This document shows, piece after piece, positions 33,270 to 41,453 of a stretch of DNA of 64,000 bases; within the stretch, counting starts at the first letter, position 1; every line of letters begins with the position of its first letter. The notes under the pieces were generated by a model that was not told where the DNA came from, ran no database searches, and saw only the letters and a list, made by a program, of their open reading frames with translations. The stretch lies in contig JAXGQR010000011.1 in NCBI GenBank assembly GCA_040766325.1, forward strand, positions 1-64,000. Reading direction: 5' to 3'. The position numbers and the translations under genes were made by a program. The DNA comes from Dehalobacterium sp040766325. GTDB taxonomy: Bacteria; Bacillota; Dehalobacteriia; Dehalobacteriales; Dehalobacteriaceae.

Positions 33270-34154
33270 ATGCCAATCATTCGGGTCCCACAAGATCGAA
33301 ATACGATACAACTAGGCGTAAATGCTGCAAATCCCGGCGATATTGTATTGGTTGATAAAGGACGATATAAGGAGTCTGTAATTGTTAACAGGCACTCTAT
33401 CCGCATTATTGCAAAAGTAAAGCATGGTGTAATCCTAGAATCAAATCAGGATAATGAGAACGCAATCAAACTGGATAATACGTACAATGTTGAAATTTTT
33501 GGTTTTGTCATCCAAAATTCTCACAGATCAATATGGGTTTATCGCGGCGGTTACCACCGTATTGTTGGTAATATTTTTCAATATCATAACGCCGACGGCA
33601 TTATCCTTGAAGATTCTTTTGGCAACCTGCTCTTACAAAATATCATTCGTGATAATTTCTCCGTTGGCGCATTACTTGGATGGTCAAACCCGGGCTCAAT
33701 CAGCAACTGGTTAATTGAAAATGTAATAACAGAAAATGGCGGACACGGCGTAGAGATTTGGACTGATTCTGCCAAGGGCAATGCATTGATTAACAATAAA
33801 ATTTGCCGCAACAAAGGAGAGGGTATCTTTGCCAAAGGTCAAAACACCCTTGTTTATTCCAACCTGGTTGGACACAACACTTCCAGCGGCATCAATTTTC
33901 TGAATGGAGACAGTTCTCTCGCGCTAAAAAACGATATTCATAAAAACGGCTGCAACGGAATCGACTTCTCCAGCAACAAAAATATTGCCTTCACAAACCT
34001 CGTGAAAATAAATCAGGCAGCCGGTATCAAAATCGAGGGAAACGAAAATCTTGTGCAAAGAAACATTGTTGTCAATAATAAAGAGGAAGAAATCGAGAAT
34101 AATGGAAACAACAACACTCTCGTGAACAACAAAACTAGATGCACAAGTAGATAA
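33270..34154 (+). CDS. Right-handed parallel beta-helix repeat protein
   Basis: 294 residues from ATG 33270, behind AAGGGAG. The sequence is a series of PbH1/NosD-type repeats of about 22-24 residues with the N-x-[ILV] ladder: NNTYNVEIFGFVI-like, GNLLLQNIIRDN, SNWLIENVITENGGHGVEIW, GNALINNKICRNKGEGIF, NTLVYSNLVGHNTSSGINF, ENLVQRNIVVNNKEEEIENN. N-terminal IQLGVNAANPGDIVLVDKGRYKESV is the usual cap. No signal peptide or catalytic acid pair stands out. Relatives include polysaccharide lyases, NosD and phage or spore surface proteins. Function unknown, possibly carbohydrate binding. Confidence 0.78.
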   Translation: MPIIRVPQDRNTIQLGVNAANPGDIVLVDKGRYKESVIVNRHSIRIIAKVKHGVILESNQDNENAIKLDNTYNVEIFGFVIQNSHRSIWVYRGGYHRIVGNIFQYHNADGIILEDSFGNLLLQNIIRDNFSVGALLGWSNPGSISNWLIENVITENGGHGVEIWTDSAKGNALINNKICRNKGEGIFAKGQNTLVYSNLVGHNTSSGINFLNGDSSLALKNDIHKNGCNGIDFSSNKNIAFTNLVKINQAAGIKIEGNENLVQRNIVVNNKEEEIENNGNNNTLVNNKTRCTSR

Positions 34155-34198
34155 GACCAAATCGAAGGTGGACAACTAAATCGACCTTGAACACAAAT

Positions 34199-34233
34199 AA
34201 ACGATACCCAACATGATGCATGGGGTATCGTTT
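34199..34233. terminator. Bidirectional terminator
   Basis: AAACGATACCC (34199-34209) pairs with GGGTATCGTTT (34223-34233), with A/T runs on both sides. It lies between the convergent beta-helix gene and the gene ending at 34243. Confidence 0.82.
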
Positions 34234-34242
34234 ATTTCTTTT

Positions 34243-34923
34243 TCAAGAATTTATTTGACCTTCTAAGAGAACAATTACATGAGCTAGAGCGCGAAATAAT
34301 AACAAATAATCTGTTCCATTTTGGTGGGGACTGCGGTATTTGCGATTAATTTCCCACTGCAATCCCGGAATTTTTAATTTCTCAGCAACAAAACGTGTGA
34401 CAGTGTTTTGTTGCTGCGCTGGAAAATAATTTAAAGAAATGTTGGTCAAGCCCTCTTCCTGCAATTTATTTTTAACCCATGAGGATATTTGTCCCTGGTT
34501 CAATAAAGATTTACCCTGCATCGTGCCTAGATCAATATCAAAGTCATGCTCCCGCTTGGCACCATGGATGTCCAAAACCATTTTAATCTCATGGCTTCCG
34601 GCAATTTCTGCTATAGTATCTTTGTAGATACAAGGATCATCAAAATTAGGATCGCCACCATATAATTTTGTCACACTGAGAGCATGGCAGTCCGTAACCT
34701 GGTGTAGTAAATAGACTAAAGATCCGGTAAATTCATCGGAAGATTTTATTTTCTTTTCTCGAAGATGTCGTACGGAGTGAGGTGCTGATAGAAGAATTGG
34801 TCTTTTTCCAGGTAAATATAGAAAGGGATTGGTCTTCTTGGGACTTACTCTGCGATCCGTTTTGACAAAATGGATTCTTTCCACAGCCTGCGCCTGTTCA
34901 TTTATTTTAGGATCAATATTCAT
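34243..34923 (-). CDS. N-formylglutamate amidohydrolase-like protein
   Basis: 226 residues from the ATG at 34923; a longer start at 34965 is possible, and neither has a well-spaced ribosome site. Motifs fit the N-formylglutamate deformylase (HutG2-like) zinc hydrolase fold: PILLSAPHSVRH (first His ligand), MVLDIHGAKREHDFDIDLGT (second metal and catalytic segment) and IPGLQWEINRKYRSP near the C-terminus. Members hydrolyse formylglutamate or related amides, and many homologues in Firmicutes have no known substrate. No histidine-degradation genes are nearby, so a hut role is not supported. It is 57 bases beyond the ABC-F gene on the same strand. Confidence 0.65.
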   Translation of the reverse strand: MNIDPKINEQAQAVERIHFVKTDRRVSPKKTNPFLYLPGKRPILLSAPHSVRHLREKKIKSSDEFTGSLVYLLHQVTDCHALSVTKLYGGDPNFDDPCIYKDTIAEIAGSHEIKMVLDIHGAKREHDFDIDLGTMQGKSLLNQGQISSWVKNKLQEEGLTNISLNYFPAQQQNTVTRFVAEKLKIPGLQWEINRKYRSPHQNGTDYLLLFRALAHVIVLLEGQINS

Positions 34924-34980
34924 TCTATCTTGATACCTCCCATCCCCTAATTTTATTCCGTACATGTGAAAGCTGTCGGA

Positions 34981-36913
34981 TCAATTTTGTTCCTCAATAG
35001 TCATTACCAGCTCTTCCTGTTCTTTCATCAGTGTTTCCCATTCCTGATATGCTCGTCCGATATTTTCCTCCAATTTTTGGTAACGTATTAAAAGACCTTT
35101 AATTTCTGTTCCCTCTCCATCTCCAAAGATTTCCGGATTACTCATTTGCTCTGCTACTTCTTCTTTTTCTTGTTCCATTTTCGCCAATTTATTCTCCAAA
35201 CTCTCCAGCCTTCGTGTCAACTGCTTAAAAATCCGATTCTGTTCCTTAGCAAGATTACGTGCATCAATATGATCGCCGGTTGGGACATTTTTTTTACTTT
35301 TATTATCATCGGCAGTTTTCTCTTTCTTTTTGTAGCGGTAATAGGAATAATTACCTTGATAATCACGAATTTGTCCGTCTTCTAATTCCCAGATTCTGTC
35401 AGCCACTTTATCCAAAAAATAACGATCGTGAGAAACCACTAAAATAGTGCCCGGATAATCATCTAAAAAATCCTCTACCACCTGTTTTGAGGCAATATCT
35501 AAATGGTTGGTCGGCTCATCCAATATCAGAAGATTGGCACCATGTAACAGCAATTTCAAGAGGGCAACACGAGCCTTCTCTCCCCCACTCAAGTTTGCGA
35601 TATTTTTTTCCACATCGTCCTCGTAAAACAAGAAATTAGCCAATAAAGAGCGCGCTTTCTCCTGATTTAAATTAAAAGTATTCATGATCTCCTGCAAAAC
35701 AGTTAGCTTACCATCTAAAGTTTCCAGTTCCTGAGCATAATACCCCATTTTAACTCGGGAACCAAACTTAACTGTTCCTCGCTCCGGCTCAATTTGCCCC
35801 ATAATAATCCTGAGAAGAGTAGATTTCCCTGTGCCGTTGCTTCCTACCAAAGCTACTTTTTCCCCGCTATGAATCGTTAAATTGAGATCTTGAAATAAAT
35901 TCCGCTTATTAAAACCATGGGATAATGTTTCTAATTGAAGAACTTGAAATCCTGATTCCGGTACCGGTGCTAAAATACGTGGTTGTATAACCTTTTTTCC
36001 GATAATCTTTCCATTCGTTCCATGCGTTTGAGAATCGTTTCTCTGCCCCGTGCCTGCTTAGATTTTACTCCTGCCTTATAGCGACGGATAAAAGCTTCCG
36101 TCTCCATAATCACCCGCTGTTGCTTCAAATATGCCCTTTGGTAGCTTTCCTCAAATTCTCCTTTTCTTCTTAGATAGCCTTGATAGTTTTCCTGATAGGA
36201 GGTGATCTTTCCTCGATCCAGCTCCAAAATTCGATTCACTGTCTTATCTAAAAAATAGCGGTCATGAGATACAAGAAAAACGGTTTTGGGATAAGAGGCC
36301 AAAAATCCTCCAGCCATTCAATGCCATTGATATCTAGATGATTGGTGGGTTCATCCAGTATAAGCAGGTCCGGTTCTTGTAAAAGAGCTTGAGCCAAAGC
36401 GGCTCTCGTTTTTTGTCCGCCACTCATGGTCGTAACAGATTGACTTAATTCTTCATCAGAAAATCCAAGGCCTTTAACTACCTTCTTGACAGTGGCTTCT
36501 AAGGCATATCCTCCTGCTCTTTCATAGCGTTCTGTAATCTGAGCATATCGATGCATCAATTCCGTTCATTCTCTTTCCCCACTACTTGCCATATTTTTTT
36601 CCATTTCTCTTAAGGTTTTTCGATCCTCTATAATGTTTTCAAAGCCTTTGATCATTTCTTCAAATAAAGAATTGTGTTGATCCCAATTTCTTTGCTGGGC
36701 TAAAAAACCGATTGTTGTTCGTTCATTGATCATGATCGAACCACCATCAGGCGACTCTTCTCCGGTAAGACATTTAAGCAAGGTGGATTTCCCGATTCCA
36801 TTGGGACCAATTAAACCAACTCTTTCTCCTTCATGGAGTGCAAAAGATAGTCTGTTAAAAACTTCCAACACACCATAGGATTTACTCAAATCTTTGATTT
36901 GCAGAATAATCAA
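34981..36913 (-). pseudogene. ABC-F family ATPase (Uup/YdiF-like), interrupted by one nonsense codon and two frameshifts
   Basis: Correcting the breaks gives a 644-residue ABC-F protein with two ATPase domains: first Walker A GPNGIGKSTLLK, signature SGGQKTRAALAQALL, Walker B LLILDEPTNHLDI; second Walker A GSNGTGKSTLLR, signature LSGGEKARVALLKLLL, LLILDEPTNHLDI; and a C-terminal coiled coil. Breaks: in-frame TGA at 36566-36568 (ASSGERE-stop-TELMHRYAQ), an A5 run at 36301-36305 (one base short) and a T6 run at 35993-35998 (one short). The TGA is hard to explain as a homopolymer error and favours true decay; the two indels look like sequencing error. Intact ABC-F proteins act on ribosomes in translation or antibiotic resistance. 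Start is probably TTG 36913. Confidence 0.8.
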
Positions 36914-36949
36914 AACCAACACCCCTCCTTTTACCGCCTAAAATAACAC

Positions 36950-36973
36950 AAGCCCCGGTTTTCACCGGGGCTT
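36950..36973 (-). terminator. Terminator of the cold shock gene
   Basis: AAGCCCCGG (36950-36958) pairs with CCGGGGCTT (36965-36973), loop TTTTCA. On the minus strand it is followed by GTGTTATTTT. Confidence 0.75.
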
Positions 36974-37034
36974 TTGCCATCAAACCATTAAACTAAACAA
37001 AACTCATCTATTATAAGCTGTTGCGTTTGTTCAA

Positions 37035-37232
37035 TTATAATTTGATCACATTTGCAGCCTGAGGGCCGCGGGGTCCTTCAACGATTTCAAATTCGACGTC
37101 CTGACCTTCATCCAAGGATTTGAAGCCTTCACTTTGAATGGCAGAGAAGTGAACAAAAACGTCACTACCGCCTTCTCTTTCAATAAAGCCAAATCCTTTT
37201 TCCGCGTTGAACCATTTTACTTTGCCTATCAT
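37035..37232 (-). CDS. Cold shock protein (CspA/CspB family)
   Basis: 65 residues, the usual CSD length. RNA-binding motifs RNP1 KGFGFI (residues 12-17) and RNP2 VFVHF (25-29) are present, and the protein ends GPRGPQAANVIKL. It is a single-stranded nucleic-acid chaperone. Monocistronic, with its own sigma-A promoter about 40 bases upstream and a terminator downstream. Confidence 0.96.
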   Translation of the reverse strand: MIGKVKWFNAEKGFGFIEREGGSDVFVHFSAIQSEGFKSLDEGQDVEFEIVEGPRGPQAANVIKL

Positions 37233-37268
37233 GGGGTACCTCCTAAAAATTAATAACTAAGCTTACTA

Positions 37269-37297
37269 AGTATACCACGGATAGAAACTTTTTTCAA
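37269..37297 (-). promoter_or_regulatory. Sigma-A promoter of the cold shock gene
   Basis: Minus-strand -35 TTGAAA (37292-37297), 17-base spacer ending TGG, -10 TATACT (37269-37274). The rest of the 352-bp region 37233-37584 is AT-rich and holds one other promoter (37443-37471) and no gene that I can support. Confidence 0.82.
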
Positions 37298-37442
37298 TTG
37301 ATAAAATAAATAACCTTTTATTTATTCCTTTTAAATTCTCCCGCTCCTATGTATCATACGTGCCGTGCGGTCATAAATTCAACTATCGAGATAAATTTAT
37401 ACCATATTAATTTATACTTTTCCAGAATTACTTGAATAATCA

Positions 37443-37471
37443 TTGCATTTTCTGACATCACTATGTATAAT
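37443..37471 (+). promoter_or_regulatory. Sigma-A promoter of the zinc-ribbon gene
   Basis: -35 TTGCAT (37443-37448), 17-base spacer, -10 TATAAT (37466-37471), about 110 bases before the ATG. Confidence 0.75.
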
Positions 37472-37584
37472 TAACTTACCTAATGTTTGCTATTACCAGG
37501 TTGTTTCCCAATTCCTTCTTTGGATTAGAAATCACCCCGTAAAGTAACATAGGAAAACTAACCCCAAAGAAGGAGGTATGTTCA

Positions 37585-37887
37585 ATGTCTTTTGAAGACA
37601 AAACCCTCAGTTGTAAAGACTGTGGTGCTGAGTTTATTTTTTCAGCTTCCGAACAAGAATTCTACGCAGAAAAAGGTTTCCAAAACGATCCGGCCAGATG
37701 TCCTGAATGTCGTGCCGCGCGCAAACGCCAACGTAATGGCGGCGGGAGAAATGCAGGAGAACGAGAAATGTTCACCGTTATTTGCGCAGAATGCGGTGTA
37801 GAGACTCAGGTTCCTTTCAAACCCAATAATGATCGACCTGTATATTGCCGAGATTGCTATCAGAAACAAAGAGAATATAGTTATTAA
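37585..37887 (+). CDS. Double zinc-ribbon protein, 100 residues
   Basis: ATG preceded by AAGGAGG. The first ribbon is LSCKDCGAEFIFSASEQEFYAEKGFQNDPARCPECR (residues 9-44), the second ICAECGVETQVPFKPNNDRPVYCRDCYQ (about 66-93); each has two CxxC pairs. A short basic Gly/Arg linker joins them (KRQRNGGGRNAGERE). This is the common probable zinc-ribbon family of Firmicutes and Chloroflexi. Function is unknown; nucleic-acid binding is a reasonable guess. It stands alone between promoter and terminator. Confidence 0.9.
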   Translation: MSFEDKTLSCKDCGAEFIFSASEQEFYAEKGFQNDPARCPECRAARKRQRNGGGRNAGEREMFTVICAECGVETQVPFKPNNDRPVYCRDCYQKQREYSY

Positions 37888-37907
37888 GAAATGAGATTTT
37901 TCCATAT

Positions 37908-37936
37908 AAAAACAGCCCTCCGGGCTGTTTTTATTT
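37908..37936. terminator. Bidirectional terminator
   Basis: AAACAGCCC pairs with GGGCTGTTT around TCC, with A and T runs on both sides. It lies between the zinc-ribbon gene and the convergent thrC. Confidence 0.82.
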
Positions 37937-37950
37937 TGTCAGATAGTATA

Positions 37951-39450
37951 TTATTGTAATCCCAATATATCTTTTACCGTTGCTCCCAGTTGATCCTTTT
38001 CAATTACTCTTTGGTGTCGAACCGGTCTTTTATCCAAATCCCTTAAAGCTGAATGTATCGACATCCCTGTGACCTTGTGAAGTTCCTCTAGAACGGCAAA
38101 TTCATCCTCTTGATGCGTCAAATCCTGGCCGCTAATGGCCTCGAGAACAGCTCTGTTAAATTTATAGGGATTGGCTGTTGCATCAATAATTGTTTTTCTT
38201 TGATCCCCGCTTTTTTTAACATAGTCCCGGTAAACCGCCATTCCTGCTCCCGTATGAGGATCCAAGACATAACCTGTTGCGGTATATGTAGTTTCAATCT
38301 CTTTTTTTGTCTCTTCATCTGTAGCAAAACCGCCCAAAAGGGAATCCTGCCATTTTAAACGATAGACATCCTCTACCTGAAAAACACCTTGGTCTTGTAA
38401 TTGTTGATACCAAGCAGATATTTTTTCTGCATCATGATCAGTGATTTCAAACAAAAATCGCTCAAAGTTACTGGAGATTAAAATATCCATGGAGGGGCTG
38501 ATAGTTTTATAAAAGAGTCTTTGCCGATCATAAATCCCCGTCTCAATCACATCAGTAAGAACCTTGTTTTTATTGGAAGCACAAATCATCTTATCCACAG
38601 GCAGACCCATGAGAAAAGCATAATAGCAGGCTAAAATATTGCCAAAGTTACCTGTGGGCACCACCACATTAATTTTCTCTCCGGCGGCAACTTCGCCTTT
38701 GTGCATTAATTGACTATAGCCCCAAAAATAATAAACGATTTGCGGCAGCAGGCGACCCCAATTAATGGAGTTGGCCGATGAAAAAGTCATTTGATGGTCA
38801 GCAAGTAGGCGATTAAATTCTTGGTCGGTGAATAGCTTTTTGACTGCCGTCTGGCAATCATCAAAATTGCCCCGCACCGCTACCACCGCCACATTATCAC
38901 CATCTGCCGTGGTCATCTGCAACTCTTGAACCTTACTGACCCCGCCATGTGGATAAAAGACGATAATTTTTACCCCCGGCACATTCTTAAAACCTTCCAA
39001 TGCAGCCTTACCCGTGTCACCGGAGGTAGCCACGGGAATAATAACCTCTTGCCCGGAGCCTTTTTTTCGGACCGCTGTGACTAATAAACGAGGCATAATT
39101 TGCAAGGCCATATCTTTAAAGGCCGCCGTAGGCCCATGCCAAAGTTCCAAAATAAAGGTCTGCTCATCTAACTTAGCTACGGGCGCTATATCCGGATGAT
39201 CAAAATTATCCTGATTGTACGACTGATCAACGATTTCTTTAATTTCCTCCGTTGTAAAATCATCTAAATAAAGCTCTAAAATTTTTTGTGCTATCTCTCT
39301 ATAACTTTGCCCAGCCATCTCATAGATGCTCTTTTCATCTAGATTGGGTACCTTTTCAGGAACAAATAAACCTCCTCCCGGCGCCATACCTAAACAGATA
39401 GCCTCTGATGCTGTAACAGGACGAAAATTCCCCCGTGAACTGATATACAT
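37951..39450 (-). CDS. thrC: Threonine synthase
   Basis: 499 residues from ATG 39450, preceded by AAGGAAGGG; the ATG at 39468 lies upstream of that site. Long (class I) type: MYISSRGNFRPVTASEAICLGMAPGGGLFVP at the N-terminus, the PLP lysine in HGPTAAFKDMALQ, PVATSGDTGKAALEGF, and the phosphate-binding VPTGNFGNILACYYA. It converts O-phosphohomoserine to threonine. It is the last gene of an rlmL-like/trmB/thrC unit; the 30-base gap to trmB suggests co-transcription. Why a biosynthetic gene follows two RNA methyltransferases is not evident. Confidence 0.95.
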   Translation of the reverse strand: MYISSRGNFRPVTASEAICLGMAPGGGLFVPEKVPNLDEKSIYEMAGQSYREIAQKILELYLDDFTTEEIKEIVDQSYNQDNFDHPDIAPVAKLDEQTFILELWHGPTAAFKDMALQIMPRLLVTAVRKKGSGQEVIIPVATSGDTGKAALEGFKNVPGVKIIVFYPHGGVSKVQELQMTTADGDNVAVVAVRGNFDDCQTAVKKLFTDQEFNRLLADHQMTFSSANSINWGRLLPQIVYYFWGYSQLMHKGEVAAGEKINVVVPTGNFGNILACYYAFLMGLPVDKMICASNKNKVLTDVIETGIYDRQRLFYKTISPSMDILISSNFERFLFEITDHDAEKISAWYQQLQDQGVFQVEDVYRLKWQDSLLGGFATDEETKKEIETTYTATGYVLDPHTGAGMAVYRDYVKKSGDQRKTIIDATANPYKFNRAVLEAISGQDLTHQEDEFAVLEELHKVTGMSIHSALRDLDKRPVRHQRVIEKDQLGATVKDILGLQ

Positions 39451-39480
39451 ATTCTTCCCTTCCTTCATAATTGTGCAAGT

Positions 39481-40113
39481 TTAATCTCTCTTTGCCTCAC
39501 ATCGATAAATTGGTCTTTCTTGACGATATCTTTCTTCGTATTCTGAAGTAATATTACCCGGAAATTGGCTCCGATGAAGATCAAAGGTAATATTTTTCAG
39601 CATAAAACCTTCCTCGGCAAATTCATTTAAAGAAAACTCAAACAACTCTTGATTATCTGTTTTAAAATGAATTTCTCCTCCAGGTGTTAAAATGTTCTTA
39701 TACATTTTTAAAAATCTTTTATGGGTCAAGCGCCGTTTTTCATGGCGCTTTTTAGGCCAGGGATCGCAAAAATTCAGATATATGCGGGCAATTTCACCCG
39801 GGGCAAAATACTCTTCAATATGATCAGCTTTAGCCCAAAGAAAACGTAGGTTATTTATATTTTCTCCTGCTTTACCTATCGCCTTATATACTAATTCTTC
39901 TCGAAATTCTATCCCAATAAAATTTATTTGAGGGTGCTCCTGCGCCATGGTGCTGATAAACTTACCCCTTCCCATGCCTATCTCCAGATAAATAGATTGT
40001 TCCTGACCAAAATGTTTTTTCCAACAACCGTAATAACGGGAAGGCTCAAAAATCACCAGATCCGGATAAAAGGTTAGGGCTTCCTTCGTTCCAGGAATTT
40101 TCCTTAAACGCAT
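39481..40113 (-). CDS. trmB: tRNA (guanine-N7-)-methyltransferase
   Basis: 210 residues. SAM site IYLEIGMGRGKFISTMA, acidic loop FIGIEFREELVYKA, and the TrmB hallmark YLNFCDPWPKKRHEKRRLTHKRFL. The C-terminus has ITSEYEERY, which contacts tRNA in this family. It makes m7G46 in tRNA. Its start lies two bases from the stop of the upstream rlmL-like gene. Confidence 0.95.
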   Translation of the reverse strand: MRLRKIPGTKEALTFYPDLVIFEPSRYYGCWKKHFGQEQSIYLEIGMGRGKFISTMAQEHPQINFIGIEFREELVYKAIGKAGENINNLRFLWAKADHIEEYFAPGEIARIYLNFCDPWPKKRHEKRRLTHKRFLKMYKNILTPGGEIHFKTDNQELFEFSLNEFAEEGFMLKNITFDLHRSQFPGNITSEYEERYRQERPIYRCEAKRD

Positions 40114-40115
40114 AA

Positions 40116-41270
40116 CTATTCCCTCCCCCCCTCCTTATTACGCGGTGGTCTTGGTCCAAAATATTGATAATAATCGACCTTAATATCACCATTATAGAGC
40201 TTTCTCTTTTTGCTCGCTTTTTTACCAAAGAGTTTTTCAAATTCTTCATAAGCGGTTAAAATATAGAAAGACCAGGTGTCTAATTTCTTAAAAACATGTC
40301 CCATTTCCCGATAAAGAGCGGTAACTTCCTCCACACTACCTAAGCGCTCGCCATAAGGTGGATTACAAATAATCTTGCCGTATTTCTTCGCTGAACTCAA
40401 TTCCGACAGGGGCATCCTTTGAAAATGAATTTGTTCTTCAAAGCCCGCTTCTATACTGTTTTTCCGGGCAATTTTTAATACGTGTTCATCAATATCCGTC
40501 CCTCTGATATGCAGAGGGAGATCAAAACGGGCTAGATCATGGGTCTCTTTTCTAGCGTTGCGCCAATCCTTGCGAGGTATGATGGGCCATTGCTCCGAAA
40601 TAAACTCTCGATTCATACCCGGGGCAATGTTTTGTCCAATTAGTGCCGCCTCAATGGGAATAGTACCGGAACCGCAAAAAGGATCCAGCAATTCCGTATC
40701 TGGACGCCAGCGAGATAACAAAACCAGAGCAGCCGCCAGAGTTTCTTTTAAGGGTGCATAGCTTCCCGTGATACGATAGCCCCGTTTATGCAACCCAGGA
40801 CCGCTGGTATCAATGGTAAGGGTTGCGATATCCTTTAAGAGAGCCACCTCAATGGGAAAGATGGGGCCATTTTCTTCAAACCAGCTCATGTGATATTTTT
40901 GTTTCATCTTTTCCACTACAGCTTTTTTCACAATCGCTTGACAGTCGGAAACGCTAAATAGCTTCGATTTAATCGACTTTCCCGTGACAGGAAATTGGGC
41001 GTCGGCAGGCAACCAATTATTCCAGGGCAGGGCTTTTGTTTGTTCAAACAAATCATCAAAGGTTTCCGCTCGAAACTCCCCGATTTTCACCCGCACCCGA
41101 TCTGCGGTGCGCAGCCACAAATTACAACGGCAAACATCCTCTACTCTTGCTAAAAAACTGACCCTGCCATTCTCCACCTTTAAATTATTATAGCCCAGAT
41201 TCTTTAATTCGTCTGCTACAACAGCCTCCAGTCCAAAGGTAGCCGTGGCTATAATTTCAATCTTATCCAT
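40116..41270 (-). CDS. THUMP-domain RNA methyltransferase (YpsC/RlmL-N-like)
   Basis: 384 residues. N-terminal ferredoxin-like/THUMP region (about 1-155; IIATATFGLEAVVADELKNLGY and RVKIGEFRAETFDDLFEQTKALPW) and a Rossmann methyltransferase domain with LLDPFCGSGTIPIEAALIG (SAM) and the NPPY catalytic motif in KIICNPPYGERLG. This is the family of E. coli RlmL N-terminal half and Bacillus YpsC, predicted to make m2G in 23S rRNA; a tRNA target is possible. First gene of a three-gene unit. Stop is TAG. Confidence 0.9.
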   Translation of the reverse strand: MDKIEIIATATFGLEAVVADELKNLGYNNLKVENGRVSFLARVEDVCRCNLWLRTADRVRVKIGEFRAETFDDLFEQTKALPWNNWLPADAQFPVTGKSIKSKLFSVSDCQAIVKKAVVEKMKQKYHMSWFEENGPIFPIEVALLKDIATLTIDTSGPGLHKRGYRITGSYAPLKETLAAALVLLSRWRPDTELLDPFCGSGTIPIEAALIGQNIAPGMNREFISEQWPIIPRKDWRNARKETHDLARFDLPLHIRGTDIDEHVLKIARKNSIEAGFEEQIHFQRMPLSELSSAKKYGKIICNPPYGERLGSVEEVTALYREMGHVFKKLDTWSFYILTAYEEFEKLFGKKASKKRKLYNGDIKVDYYQYFGPRPPRNKEGGRE

Positions 41271-41304
41271 TTCGTCACCTACTCTTAACTATAATCCTTC
41301 TGAC

Positions 41305-41334
41305 ATTATACCGAAAAAGGGTTCGATGACACAA
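41305..41334 (-). promoter_or_regulatory. Probable sigma-A promoter of the rlmL-like/trmB/thrC unit
   Basis: Minus strand -35 TTGTGT (41329-41334), 18-base spacer, -10 TATAAT (41305-41310), about 35 bases before the start codon. Confidence 0.55.
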
Positions 41335-41375
41335 GCAAATTAGCAATATCACAAAAAAGATTCTATTTTATATCA

Positions 41376-41403
41376 GAGGACGGTGCCGTTAGGCACCGTC
41401 CTC
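41376..41403. repeat. Perfect 12-bp-stem palindrome downstream of hydA
   Basis: GAGGACGGTGCC (41376-41387), loop GTTA, GGCACCGTCCTC (41392-41403). No T run follows on either strand. It lies 50 bases after the hydA stop and could still terminate or stabilise the hydrogenase mRNA, or be a REP-like element. Confidence 0.65.
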
Positions 41404-41453
41404 AATGTGACTCCTATAAATTTTAGCAAAATTCTTACATCAGGCTCAACAGG

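Noticed and set aside
36566..36568. Selenocysteine at the in-frame TGA of the ABC-F gene
   Set aside because: ABC-F proteins have no Sec; I saw no hairpin with a GGTCT-like loop after it, and the gene has two further breaks.
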